Position numbers and translations under genes: made by a program
Shown: piece after piece, positions 8,096 to 17,111 of the stretch
Layout: every line of letters starts with the position of its first letter
Numbering within the stretch: the stretch's first letter is position 1
Origin: CAUZIZ01 sp965218775
Lineage (GTDB): Bacteria > Acidobacteriota > UBA6911 > RPQK01 > JAJDTT01
Reading direction: 5' to 3'
DNA: 64,000 nt
NCBI GenBank assembly: GCA_965218775.1
Contig: CBDCLS010000006.1
Span: 1,054,001 to 1,118,000, forward strand
The notes under the pieces: generated by a model
The model's input: the letters and a program-made list of their open reading frames with translations, nothing else
What the model was told of the DNA's origin: nothing
Database searches by the model: none

Positions 8096-9784
8096 CCCGG
8101 ATTTCTCATAGTGAAAGCAGAAAGGCTGATTTTAGTCGATTTTTCGACTCTGGTTTGAGCCGAAGTCTCAGTTGAGGGCACTGTAGAGTGCGAGAGCTTG
8201 GTGACACCTATGTTGAAGGCGGAAAACCGGTTTTTCAGACACACCTCAGCCGCCTCAGTTGCAGATGGTTGGGATTTCCGGTTTGCCTCCGCTCAGCCGA
8301 GCTGTTGAAGCTGGGCCAAGGTTTGGGCGTAGAGTGTTTGGTAAGGATAACCCTCGCTCAGCGACAAGCTCACCCGTCGGACACTGACCCGAATCTGGCC
8401 TCCTATCTTCAACAGTTTGAGGCGAATCGTCTGGCATTGCGCCTTCGCCCACTGGGTCCCCTTCAAAGCGACACACCTGAGCGTGTGCAGCAGATTGTAA
8501 GCCACCGAGGAAAACCACAGGCGCAGCTGATTGCTCTTCATGCGGTGCGTCGAGGTCCGATCGGCAAACAGCTCTAGCTGCTGCTCCTTAATCCGATTCT
8601 CCGCTTCCCCTCGCGCGCAGTACAGCTCCTCGTACAGCTTTTGGGCGGGCCACCGCTTCGCTCCCAGCGAGGTGACGACAAAGCGGGGATTGGATCCCTT
8701 ACCCGTGTACTCGGCCTTGCCCACCACTCGCCGCTCTTGACTCCAGCTTTTGCGCGTCTGGTAACGAAAGTCCTTGTAGACTCGGGCGCTGCTGCCGTTG
8801 GCTTGTTGCAGTGCCTGGGCCTGTTCCAACTCGGACTCCAGGGCCCCCTCTAAGCGCTGATTGCGGGCCAGACCGAAGACGTAATCCACTCGATGCTCCT
8901 CACACCATTTCATCAACGCCTCGCGGGCAAAGCTGCTGTCCGCCCGCAGAGTAATGCGGACCTTCGGCCACTTCGCCCGCAGTTGTCCCACCATCCGCTC
9001 CATCTCCTGGACCGCTCCTTCGGAGCCATCCAGGTTCGACACCCGCAGCTTGGCCCCCAGCACATACCCCTCGCAAAACACATACAGCGGCAGGTAGCAG
9101 TAACACCGGTAGTAGCCATGGTAGAAACGACCCTCCTGTTCTCCGTGCAGCGGATCATCCGTCGCATCCAGGTCCAAGACCAACTCCTTCGGTTTCCCGC
9201 CTCGCACCCGAATGAACTGCTCCACCAAAAACGCTTCGACCGCGGCTTCATCCACCGGCGTCTTGCGATATTTATCCTGCGTCACCGAGGACAACTCCAA
9301 ACGATTGAGGGTGCTCTTGCCCGCACACGCCTTGCCTCGATCCGCTTCCGCTCGCCGATCCCTCCCCAAGGGATCTTCCTTGCCGACCAACACCGCCATC
9401 AGCGGATCTGCCCGGAGCTCCTCATGATCGTTGACATCCTCATAGCCTAGGGCCAGTCCGTAAATCCGCTGCCCCACCAGTTCCTCCACACTGAACTCGG
9501 TGAAGCGAGGATCGCGCCGGTCCCCAAAGCAGGCGGCCAAGCCGCTAATGAACCCATAGCGGCTCTCCACCTCCCGTAACAGCAACCCCCCGGAGTCTGA
9601 GGTGATCTGCCCCCCATTGAATTCTGCCTCGACTCGGCGCCCTTCTAGCTCTTGAAACTCCAGCTTGGAAGCGATACACTCTGTGGTCATAGTAGTCAGC
9701 TCCTTGTGATTATTAAGTATCTGATAACAAAGACTTTATATCACATAGAGCTGACTGCTTTTTCTTGTCTTTGAGAAATCCGGG
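8096..9784 (-). mobile_element. Complete IS1380-family insertion sequence
   Basis: A 1689-bp element bounded by inverted CCCGGATTTCTCA repeats and flanked by TTAG at 8092-8095 and 9785-9788. It encodes one full-length transposase on the minus strand. Length, TIR beginning CCC and a 4-bp duplication fit the IS1380 family. It inserted only 10 bp from the end of the 175-bp element. Intact ends and an intact ORF suggest a recent, possibly active copy. Confidence 0.92.
8293..9690 (-). CDS. IS1380-family transposase
   Basis: A 465-residue DDE transposase. The N-terminus has FNGGQITSDSGGLLLREV and the following ALGYEDVNDHEELRADP stretch, characteristic of IS1380-family enzymes; LVLDLDATDDPLHG carries acidic residues of the RNase H-like core, and RADSSFAREALMKWCEE follows. 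The gene fills nearly the whole IS in one frame with no interruption. It should act on ends of the form CCCGGATTTCTCA and produce TTAG duplications. Expression would be from within the IS, transcribed towards ftsZ. Confidence 0.93.
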   Translation of the reverse strand: MTTECIASKLEFQELEGRRVEAEFNGGQITSDSGGLLLREVESRYGFISGLAACFGDRRDPRFTEFSVEELVGQRIYGLALGYEDVNDHEELRADPLMAVLVGKEDPLGRDRRAEADRGKACAGKSTLNRLELSSVTQDKYRKTPVDEAAVEAFLVEQFIRVRGGKPKELVLDLDATDDPLHGEQEGRFYHGYYRCYCYLPLYVFCEGYVLGAKLRVSNLDGSEGAVQEMERMVGQLRAKWPKVRITLRADSSFAREALMKWCEEHRVDYVFGLARNQRLEGALESELEQAQALQQANGSSARVYKDFRYQTRKSWSQERRVVGKAEYTGKGSNPRFVVTSLGAKRWPAQKLYEELYCARGEAENRIKEQQLELFADRTSTHRMKSNQLRLWFSSVAYNLLHTLRCVALKGTQWAKAQCQTIRLKLLKIGGQIRVSVRRVSLSLSEGYPYQTLYAQTLAQLQQLG

Positions 9785-10081
9785 TTAGGGGGTCATCCTC
9801 CTGCTACATCACGCTCGATTAGCCTCTGCTGACGACTTCACGGACGGTCCCTTCGCGCCTACTCATCAGGCCCCGCCCGGCCACGAATTTCACAGGGAGT
9901 GTGGAAAGGGTGTGGACGGGCCTGAGGAGGGACAGAGAGTAGAGGAGCTTCAGCACTTTGCACAACCCGAGTGCGTCGATTCAGGCTGGAAAAAAGAAGT
10001 CCGAGGGGAACGTCACTTGGCGTACGTCACCCAGGTTATCTTGAGGTCAGATCCGTACTGTCGATGCGGAATCGGATAACA
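9785..10081. other. Intergenic stretch without recognised feature
   Basis: After the right TTAG of the IS, about 300 bases hold no ORF with a plausible start and no clear hairpin terminator or repeat that I could match elsewhere in the window. Confidence 0.5.
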
Positions 10082-11362
10082 CTATTTTCCAAGGTTACGC
10101 CATTCCAGCTGAAGGAATCTGAAGGGTGAGTCACCAAGAACCTTGTATCCGTGCTTTACATTTCTGGGGCAGAAGATCACGTCCCCGGGGCCTACTTCTC
10201 GTTCGAATTCCCCCACCTCCCAGATAGCCCTTCCTGCCAGGACGACCTCGGCTTGCTCCATCTGGGAATGATAGTGGACAGGCGTGAATCCTCCGGGCTC
10301 GTACTCCACCAGAGCGATGATGGCGGCCTCCGAATTAATGGTGGGGCTGGCAAATACCACCTGGGAGATGCCAAAGTGCCCACCGGCGGCTCCCCTATCC
10401 AGCTTGACGGGGGGAGTCTCCTTCTCGGAGAGAACGAAGCCTACTGGATGGGCCAGTGCCAAGTCTTCGGCGGCAGCGCCGTCCAGTTCAATGCCGCCTC
10501 TGGGAACGGCTCTCCAGGAAGTGAAGCCGTCCAGAACAAATTCGTACCGCAGGACCCCGAAACGTCCCTGCTTCCGATTGGCAACGAACAACTGCCCGTC
10601 CATGCTGAATAGCAGTCTGCCGGGTGAGGCCAGGTGTTCGTCGCTCAATGATCCGTTTGTCTCCAGAAGTCCCTTGCTTATCCGGAGGCGGCGGATAGAA
10701 TTCGTCGCGGAATCAGAGAGAAACGCCTCCCTCCAGGGACTTACGGCAGCGGCCGTGAGCTCGCTACCTTCCAGGGTCAGGGCTTTTTCTGCGACGAAAT
10801 CGACCTGAGAACCCTTTCTACTTTGGAGGCGATCGACCCGGTCTCCTATGATTCCAAAGATTTGATCCTCCAGCATGAAGATATCCTGGTACTTTTCAGC
10901 AGTGGTCTCCTTGAAGTTGTCAAGAAGCCGACGCCTGGGATAACTGTCCTGAACTGTCTCCAAGTAGAGCGAGCTCCCCTCGCGAAAGGGCTCTTTCAGA
11001 GAGGGTGTGTCCAGGATCCTCCCGGCGAAGCTCGCCGGGTCTCCGCGAAATCCCTTGTAGGGCTCCAGGCTGTCGCCTGTCGGCCGGTAGAGGAATCGAG
11101 CTGTCTCTGTTCGGTCCCGGCCATAGGTTACGAGAATATTTCCCTCCTTCAGCTCGAGAGCATGAATCTGAGTGACTCCAGCCAAGTCCTTGCTGTCGTA
11201 GGTTCTGACCAGCTTTGCGGCGCCTTGATCGCCTAGATGGAAAAGCAGAATTTGCTGGCTTTCCCCTAGAACGAAGAGGCGATGGTTAGCGGGAGCACCC
11301 AGGGAGAAGGGAAGGGATGCGGCCAGGTAAGCAAACAGGATTCTGCAGTGAAACGTGTTCAT
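10082..11362 (-). CDS. Secreted protein with C-terminal cupin domain
   Basis: This 426-residue protein has a signal peptide (about residues 1-23, ending LGA). Residues 25-300 show propeller-like short repeats (LFVLGESQQILLF, GNILVTYGRD, QLFVANRKQGRFGVLRYEF). From about 330 a cupin_2 domain has GGFTPVHYHSQMEQAEVVLAG and VGPGDVIFCPRNVKHGY, whose His and Glu residues are the usual metal ligands. It is probably periplasmic. Substrate unknown. It is transcribed away from the neighbouring ankyrin gene with a gap of about 210 bp. The propeller assignment is inference; the cupin is seen. Confidence 0.75.
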   Translation of the reverse strand: MNTFHCRILFAYLAASLPFSLGAPANHRLFVLGESQQILLFHLGDQGAAKLVRTYDSKDLAGVTQIHALELKEGNILVTYGRDRTETARFLYRPTGDSLEPYKGFRGDPASFAGRILDTPSLKEPFREGSSLYLETVQDSYPRRRLLDNFKETTAEKYQDIFMLEDQIFGIIGDRVDRLQSRKGSQVDFVAEKALTLEGSELTAAAVSPWREAFLSDSATNSIRRLRISKGLLETNGSLSDEHLASPGRLLFSMDGQLFVANRKQGRFGVLRYEFVLDGFTSWRAVPRGGIELDGAAAEDLALAHPVGFVLSEKETPPVKLDRGAAGGHFGISQVVFASPTINSEAAIIALVEYEPGGFTPVHYHSQMEQAEVVLAGRAIWEVGEFEREVGPGDVIFCPRNVKHGYKVLGDSPFRFLQLEWRNLGK

Positions 11363-11572
11363 GGTATTGCTTCCTTTCGAGGCTCATGCCAAACCGGCTT
11401 CCGGTGATGCAACTCCACGCTTGGGAAGGTTCGGGAAGGGGTGAGCCCGGTAGAGAGTCTAAGCTCGGTGCGATTTGGGAATCAAGCAACGGTTGCGGGG
11501 CAGAAATCGATCTACTGCGAAAATGGTAGAATCGGCCCATATTTTCCCGATTCTCCGGCGAATAGAACAACT

Positions 11573-12376
11573 ATGGCCCTCGCAATTGAGAAAATCTGGC
11601 CTCGATTCCCCATTTTTGCACTTCGATCATTACAACCACGCCGACTCCTGGCTTTGGCTATCCTGGGACCCTTGATGGGCCAGGTTGAGGACAGCGGGTT
11701 TCGGTTAATCGATGCAGCCAATCGTGGCGACGTGGCGACGGTCCTGCAACTGGTTGGCGTGGGTGTCAACGTGAATGCCAAGGATCCTACTGGTGTCACG
11801 GCTTTGACCCAGGCGGCCTGGGGAGGACACACCGAGATTGTCAGGATCCTGTTGGTGAGCGGTGCCGACCCCAATGCAAGGGATGATCGCGCCGACATGA
11901 CCGCACTCATGTGGGCAGTGTGGAAGGGGTATCCCGAGACCGTGGAGACTCTACTCAAAAACGGCGCCAGCGTGATGGTTGCTGACAAGAATGCTAGAAC
12001 CGCGTTGATGGGTGCCGCTTGGGAGGGTCATGCCGACATTGCAAAGGTCCTTCTGGAGGGAGGAGCAGAAGTCAATGTAGCAGACTATACGGGTGCCACA
12101 CCGTTGATGTGGGCAGCTTGGAAAGGCCGCACCGATACCGTTCGTCTGTTCCTCGAGAACGGAGCACAGGTGAATGTGCGCGAGAAGGACGATGAACGGA
12201 CTGCACTGATCGGTGCTGCCCTTGAGGGTCACGTCGAAACGGTTCGGGTGCTCCTACGGCACGGGTCAGACGCGAATCTATCGGACCGTTCGGGGATGAC
12301 GGCACTGATGGCGGCGGATGAGGGAGGCCACGAGGAAGTCATTGAACTTCTCACGGAAGCAGGGGCCGAGAGGTGA
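11573..12376 (+). CDS. Secreted ankyrin-repeat protein 1
   Basis: From ATG 11573 the product is 267 residues. A basic, hydrophobic N-terminus (RRLLALAILGPLMGQ) looks like a signal peptide. It is followed by seven to eight ankyrin repeats from about residue 45, each with the G-x-TAL-x-x-AAW-x-GH pattern and spaced 33-34 residues. In-frame codons upstream to 11441 lack a ribosome site and are unlikely to be used. Ankyrin repeats bind proteins; the partner is unknown. A good hairpin-plus-T terminator follows at 12441-12466. A second protein of the same design lies at 27856-28557. Confidence 0.82.
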   Translation: MALAIEKIWPRFPIFALRSLQPRRLLALAILGPLMGQVEDSGFRLIDAANRGDVATVLQLVGVGVNVNAKDPTGVTALTQAAWGGHTEIVRILLVSGADPNARDDRADMTALMWAVWKGYPETVETLLKNGASVMVADKNARTALMGAAWEGHADIAKVLLEGGAEVNVADYTGATPLMWAAWKGRTDTVRLFLENGAQVNVREKDDERTALIGAALEGHVETVRVLLRHGSDANLSDRSGMTALMAADEGGHEEVIELLTEAGAER

Positions 12377-12440
12377 AACCAGTTTGAATTCCGGATTCCA
12401 GCCAACAGGTCGCGAATAAGCTAAAATCACAAACTGCTGA

Positions 12441-12466
12441 ACCCGAATTTGGATTTCGGGGTTTTT
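12441..12466 (+). terminator. Rho-independent terminator after ankyrin gene
   Basis: CCCGAA and TTCGGG pair around a 7-base loop and are followed by five T residues. It lies 65 bp after the ankyrin stop and just before the ribosome site of the next gene, so the next gene probably has its own promoter overlapping or downstream. Confidence 0.6.
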
Positions 12467-12484
12467 CAACTTGGGAGGCTAGAG

Positions 12485-13939
12485 ATGGCAAAACGACTCA
12501 TGTTCTTGTCTTGTATCGTACTGACGGCAGTTTTCGGCGCAGGTAGCTCCGATGAAGAGACGCAGCCCCTCGACATCGGCTCGAGGCTGGAGCTCTTCGT
12601 GGATGACTTTCTCATTGATCAATTTCGGGGGCTCGAATTGCAGCTCCATCCGCCCCAGTCGGCGGGAAAGGTTTTCTTGTTCGACCGGCCTTGGGAGGGG
12701 AACACTAGCTTCTACGCCACTATCTTCCAGGATGGAGAGCGATACCGGATGTACTACCGAGGCAGCAGCGAGCCCAGTTCATCGCCCCCGTGGGCGCTCG
12801 AAGGCGATGTGAATGTGGTTCCCAAGCATCCCGAATTTGCCTGCTACGCCGAGACCAGCGATGGGATCACCTGGGAGAGGCCTTCCTTGGGAATCTTCGA
12901 GTTTGAGGGTTCCAAGGAAAACAATATTGTGTGGACGGGCAAAGGCTCACACAACTTTGCCCCTTTCAAGGACGCCAATCCGGCTGCGCCCCCATCAGAA
13001 CGCTACAAGGCCTTGGCCGGTGGACCTCTGATCGCGCTCAAGTCTTCCGATGCCTTGCACTGGGAGAAAATACAGGAGGAGCCCGTCATTAGTGATGGGG
13101 CCTTCGACTCCCTCAACCTTCCTCTCTGGGATGCGGCCCGGAGTCGATACGTCGCCTTCTACCGAGACTTCACCAATGGTGTGCGTCACATCAAGTTCGC
13201 TACCTCCCAGGATTTTCTGACCTGGACACCAGGACAGTGGTTCGATTTTGGGGATGCACCGGCCGAACACCTCTACACCAATGGCACCATCGCTTACCCT
13301 CGAGCTCCTCATCTCTTCCTGGGTTTCCCGAAGCGTTTTCATCCCTGGCGCAACCTCTTGGAAGATGCTCCCCGACCGGGGCTCTCGGATGGGGTTTTCA
13401 TGAGCAGTCGCGATGGTCTCCACTGGGATCGGCGCTTCCTGGAAGCCTTCATACGACCGGGACGAGACCCTCGAAACTGGCTCAATCGAAACAACTACCC
13501 GATCCCCGGACTAGTGGAAACGGCTTCCGATGAGCTCTCACTGTATGTGATCCGAAACTACAAGTTTCCCACTGTTCACATTGAACGGATGGTGCTGCGG
13601 ACAGATGGATTTGCTTCAGTCCACGCCGGTTATACAAGTGGCGAATTCTTGACCAGGCCCGTAATATTCCAGGGTTCGAACCTGGTTCTGAACTTCTCTA
13701 CCTCGGCCGCAGGCAGTATTCGTCTGGAGATCCAGGACGCCCAAGGCAATCCTCTTCCCGGTTTCTCTCTCGAGGATTCCCCTCTAGTCTGGGGAGACGA
13801 GATCGAACACACCGTGCGCTGGGTTCGAAGCCACTCGAAGGCGAATTCCGACAGCCCCTTAGCACGACTGGCCGGGACACCGGTACGTCTCCGCTTTGTA
13901 ATGAAAGACGCCGATTTGTACTCGCTACGATTCCAATGA
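12485..13939 (+). CDS. Secreted beta-propeller glycosidase-like protein
   Basis: ATG 12485 has GGAGG 7 nt upstream and starts a signal peptide (MAKRLMFLSCIVLTAVFGAG). The 484-residue product has RLELFVDDFLIDQ near the N-terminus and repeated blades with YRMYYRG, YAETSDGITWERP and MSSRDGLHWDRR, like five-bladed GH43/GH32/GH62-like families. The C-terminus (AGSIRLEIQDAQGNPLPGFSLEDS) is a beta-sandwich module. The same arrangement, including the last residues (ADLYSLRF versus ARLYSFRI), recurs in the larger protein at 60535-63129. Probably periplasmic carbohydrate processing or binding; catalysis not proven. Confidence 0.75.
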   Translation: MAKRLMFLSCIVLTAVFGAGSSDEETQPLDIGSRLELFVDDFLIDQFRGLELQLHPPQSAGKVFLFDRPWEGNTSFYATIFQDGERYRMYYRGSSEPSSSPPWALEGDVNVVPKHPEFACYAETSDGITWERPSLGIFEFEGSKENNIVWTGKGSHNFAPFKDANPAAPPSERYKALAGGPLIALKSSDALHWEKIQEEPVISDGAFDSLNLPLWDAARSRYVAFYRDFTNGVRHIKFATSQDFLTWTPGQWFDFGDAPAEHLYTNGTIAYPRAPHLFLGFPKRFHPWRNLLEDAPRPGLSDGVFMSSRDGLHWDRRFLEAFIRPGRDPRNWLNRNNYPIPGLVETASDELSLYVIRNYKFPTVHIERMVLRTDGFASVHAGYTSGEFLTRPVIFQGSNLVLNFSTSAAGSIRLEIQDAQGNPLPGFSLEDSPLVWGDEIEHTVRWVRSHSKANSDSPLARLAGTPVRLRFVMKDADLYSLRFQ

Positions 13940-13967
13940 CTGGGGCGTCTGAGTACTGGCGTCCTCT

Positions 13968-14080
13968 CTTGCCTTTGCCCGTGCCCTTGCCCGACTTTAT
14001 CCGTCGCATTCAGGCCGGAGCAAGGCGAGACGATTGTGGGAACAAGAACGGGCAAAGGCACGGGCACGGGCAAAGGCAAG
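13968..14080. repeat. Inverted-repeat element between propeller and GGT genes
   Basis: CTTGCCTTTGCCCGTGCCC at 13968-13986 is the exact reverse complement of 14062-14080, and further GGGCAAAGGCACGGGC copies lie inside the right arm. The 113-bp unit is non-coding and directly precedes a run of CTGCAACCTG-type words (14089-14123). Confidence 0.6.
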
Positions 14081-14153
14081 GGGCTTCTTGCAACCCCCGA
14101 CCTGCAACCTGTAACCTGCAACACGATTTGCCAATCAAAGGAGATTCTCATCG

Positions 14154-15767
14154 ATGCCGAACATGATTGTTGCGCCCCAACCGATAGCCGTTGAGGAAGG
14201 CGCCAAGGTTCTGATGAAGGGTGGCAATGCTGTTGATGCGGCGGTGACGGCTGGCTTCGTCCAGGGTTTGATCAGTCCCCACATGTGCGGAATCGGCGGC
14301 TATGTTCTAGTCAACCTGCACCTGGCGGATCGCCCAGACGTTCTCTCGATCGTGCTCGACGCCCCCGCATTGGCAGGCTCGAAGGTTTCAGAGGCCATGT
14401 GGGAAGAGCATGTCATCGGTCCCAATCCCGACGGCTGGGGATTCTTCCTCAAGGACAAGGTCAACGATCTCGGTTACCAGTCTATCTGTGTTCCTGGTGC
14501 GGTTCGGGGCTACCAGGCAATGTTGGAGCGATGGGGGACGTATTCCTGGGAGCAGGCAATTCTACCGGCCGCGCAGATTGCCGAGGAAGGCTTCGTGGTG
14601 GACACCAACATGGCAGACGGCTGGAGCCGCGATGCGCCCTACCCTGAGGCCTGCTCTCTACTCGACTATGTAAAGGGAAACCCGGTTGCGAGCCGCATCT
14701 ACCTCAAGGAGGGCGGAAATCCCTACAAGGCCGGAGAGCTCCTTCGAAATCCCGATCTAAGCCAGACCCTGCATCAGCTCGCCCAGGATGGTCCGGACGA
14801 CTTCTACCAGGAGAGTCTTGCCCGCCGAATCGGCGATGATCTGGCAGCCAACGGGAGTTTCGTGACGGCAGGTGACCTCGCGGGCTATCAGCTGCGCGAT
14901 CCCGAACCGGTAGTGGGGAGCTACCGGGGGTACACCATCGCGTCTTCGCAATCGCCTCACGGAGGGCCCACTCTAGTCGAGATTCTCAACATTCTGGAGA
15001 ACTGCGATTTGAGCACATTCGAGCATAATTCGGCAAAATACATCTACACGGTTTCGATGGCGATGAAGGCCGCTTTCGCCGACCGCAACCAACATCTGGC
15101 AGATCCGGATTTCGTGGAAGTCCCCGTCGAGTGGATGATTTCTAAAGAGCGGGCCAGAGAGTGGTGGGAGCAGATCGACGGTGGCCAGCCGATCACGGTT
15201 TCTTTTACGTCGCCGGAGCACCCAGATACGACCCAGGTGACGGTGGTCGATGCCCAGGGAAACTGCGTTTCCCTGACCCACTCACTGGGTGCTTCCTCGG
15301 GGACGATCACTCCTGGGCTCGGTTTCATGTACAACAACTCGATGGTGAACTTCCACCCCCATGCGGGACATCCCAACTCCATTGCTCCCGGCAAGGGCCG
15401 GACCACAGGAATGACTCCGACCATCGTCTACAAGGATGGCGATCCAGTGATGGTCATCGGAGCACCGGGTGCCACCCGCATCATCACTTCGATCCTTCAG
15501 GTGGTCCTGAACGTTCTGGACTTCGGTATGAGCATCAGCGATGCCGTACTTGCACCCCGAGTCGACTGCCAGGGTGACCTCATCCATTGCCACGCTCGAA
15601 TCCCCGAGTATGTTTGCGCCGAGGTCAGGAGAAAACACCCCATCCAGCGCCTGCCCCAGAGTCATGGGGGGTTCGCCCTGGTTCATGCCATCACTTTGGA
15701 TCCTGAGAGTGGACGGCTTGGAGGTGGGGCCGACACCGGTAGCAGCGGAATGGCTCTTCGGGTGTGA
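14154..15767 (+). CDS. Gamma-glutamyltransferase family protein
   Basis: This 537-residue Ntn-hydrolase relative of GGT has the N-terminal pattern ATG-like AVEEGAKVLMKGGNAVDAAV, which is the GGT large-subunit signature. PDTTQVTVVDAQGNCVSLTHSLG contains the Thr expected as the autoprocessing nucleophile at the small-subunit start. No signal peptide is visible from ATG 14154 (AAGGAG about 10 nt upstream), so it seems cytoplasmic, unlike typical periplasmic GGT. Such proteins may act on glutathione conjugates, cephalosporin-type amides or other gamma-glutamyl compounds; substrate unknown. Confidence 0.85.
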   Translation: MPNMIVAPQPIAVEEGAKVLMKGGNAVDAAVTAGFVQGLISPHMCGIGGYVLVNLHLADRPDVLSIVLDAPALAGSKVSEAMWEEHVIGPNPDGWGFFLKDKVNDLGYQSICVPGAVRGYQAMLERWGTYSWEQAILPAAQIAEEGFVVDTNMADGWSRDAPYPEACSLLDYVKGNPVASRIYLKEGGNPYKAGELLRNPDLSQTLHQLAQDGPDDFYQESLARRIGDDLAANGSFVTAGDLAGYQLRDPEPVVGSYRGYTIASSQSPHGGPTLVEILNILENCDLSTFEHNSAKYIYTVSMAMKAAFADRNQHLADPDFVEVPVEWMISKERAREWWEQIDGGQPITVSFTSPEHPDTTQVTVVDAQGNCVSLTHSLGASSGTITPGLGFMYNNSMVNFHPHAGHPNSIAPGKGRTTGMTPTIVYKDGDPVMVIGAPGATRIITSILQVVLNVLDFGMSISDAVLAPRVDCQGDLIHCHARIPEYVCAEVRRKHPIQRLPQSHGGFALVHAITLDPESGRLGGGADTGSSGMALRV

Positions 15768-16073
15768 GAGAAAATCCCAAGCACCAAGCTAAGCTCGTGG
15801 CCTTCCTCGGCCACAAGTTGGACCAGATGGGGGCATGACCTCGTCCCGTGCCATCTGCAACCTGCAGCCTCCCGCTCTGCGACCTGTTCCCAAGCGTAAA
15901 CCCAAACCTTTGCAGGAGCTCTTGGAAGGCTTCGACAACCTTCCCGTCACCGCTCTTCGCCGTCCTCTGCCAGCAACCGTGTAACCCGCTAAAAGCTTGA
16001 CGCAGCCGCCCAATCTGGGGTACTTCTAGCCTCTCCACCCTGGAAGATTCTTGGAGAATCTGGAAGTACAAGG
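15768..16073. other. Intergenic stretch with a small hairpin
   Basis: A GTGGCC/GGCCAC hairpin lies at 15797-15814 shortly after the GGT stop, but no T run follows. The rest holds CTGCAACCTGCAGCCT-type words (about 15853-15885) and no convincing ORF. Confidence 0.4.
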
Positions 16074-16949
16074 ATGAATCGGAACGACAGGGCCTCAATC
16101 ATGAATGGAAAGCCGACGGGAAAGACTGTTATCGGGATAGTCCTATGTTTTCTGATGTTCTTGCCCCTGCTGGCGCAGCAAGAGGATTCCAGCCTTCGCG
16201 ATGAACTCGAGGCCCTGAAGCAGGGCCAGGAGCAGATCCAGAGGGAGATCCATCTGATGCGGGAGGTCGAGGCGCTGAAGAAGGGCCAATCGGAGATCAA
16301 GAAGGAGCTCGAGGCGATCAGGAAGCTGGTGGAGCAGAGACCCGCGGCGGCCCCTTCAGTACCAGCGGGTCCCAATGTCAAGGACAAGGTCTTCGATCTG
16401 GGCAAGAATCCCATTAAGGGGGAGCCCTCAGCCAAGCTAACGCTGGTCGAGTTTACGGACTATCAGTGCCCCTTCTGTTCCCGGCACATCAAGAACACAC
16501 ACCCCAAGATCGAGAAGCAGTACATCAAGACCGGCAAGATCCGCTACTCGATGCTGGATCTGCCGCTCGAGAACATCCACAAGCTGGCCTTCAAGGCCGC
16601 TCGGGCTACACACTGTGCCGAGGAGCAAGGTAAGTACTGGGAAATGCACGACCGACTCTTCGAGCATCAGAAAAAATTCGAACCCTGGTCGGCCCACGCA
16701 GAAGCCCTGGGCCTCGATGGACCGGCCTTCGAGACGTGTCTCGACTCGGACAAGTACGCGGACGCGGTCCGCCAGGATATGCAAGTGGCCCGGACGGCCG
16801 GCGCCACCGGAACCCCGAGCTTCGTTCTGGGACACACTGATCCCGATGATCCCAGCAAGGTCCGCGGGATCAGCTTCATTCGGGGTGCCAGGGCGTTCGA
16901 CGCCTTCAAGTCCGAGATCGACAGTGCATTGGAGGAGTTGGGACAGTAG
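16074..16949 (+). CDS. DsbA-like thioredoxin-fold protein, exported
   Basis: This 291-residue protein starts with an N-terminal membrane or signal segment (about residues 17-35; ATG 16101 is an alternative start). A charged coiled coil (DELEALKQGQEQIQREI through ELEAIRKLVEQ) runs to about residue 95. A DsbA/DsbG-type thioredoxin domain follows, with active site CPFC in FTDYQCPFC and cis-Pro in GATGTPSFV. It probably catalyses disulphide exchange in the periplasm and may oligomerise through the coil. Its downstream neighbour is an extremely Cys-rich secreted protein, a plausible client. Confidence 0.88.
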   Translation: MNRNDRASIMNGKPTGKTVIGIVLCFLMFLPLLAQQEDSSLRDELEALKQGQEQIQREIHLMREVEALKKGQSEIKKELEAIRKLVEQRPAAAPSVPAGPNVKDKVFDLGKNPIKGEPSAKLTLVEFTDYQCPFCSRHIKNTHPKIEKQYIKTGKIRYSMLDLPLENIHKLAFKAARATHCAEEQGKYWEMHDRLFEHQKKFEPWSAHAEALGLDGPAFETCLDSDKYADAVRQDMQVARTAGATGTPSFVLGHTDPDDPSKVRGISFIRGARAFDAFKSEIDSALEELGQ

Positions 16950-17111
16950 CAATCTGGGTCCGGCTTTTCGGGAATGGAAGTGACTCCTCGCCGCTGGCGG
17001 AAGTCCCATCTTCCGGGAGACGGAATAATCTCGATTTTGGGTCAACTGTGCCGTTATTCGAGATGGATTGATTACAAAAGGTACGAATCGCTCTTTTGAA
17101 GGGAAGAGACG

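Noticed and set aside
8188..9450. Long plus-strand frames inside the IS
   Set aside because: They are the antisense shadows of the transposase gene on the minus strand.
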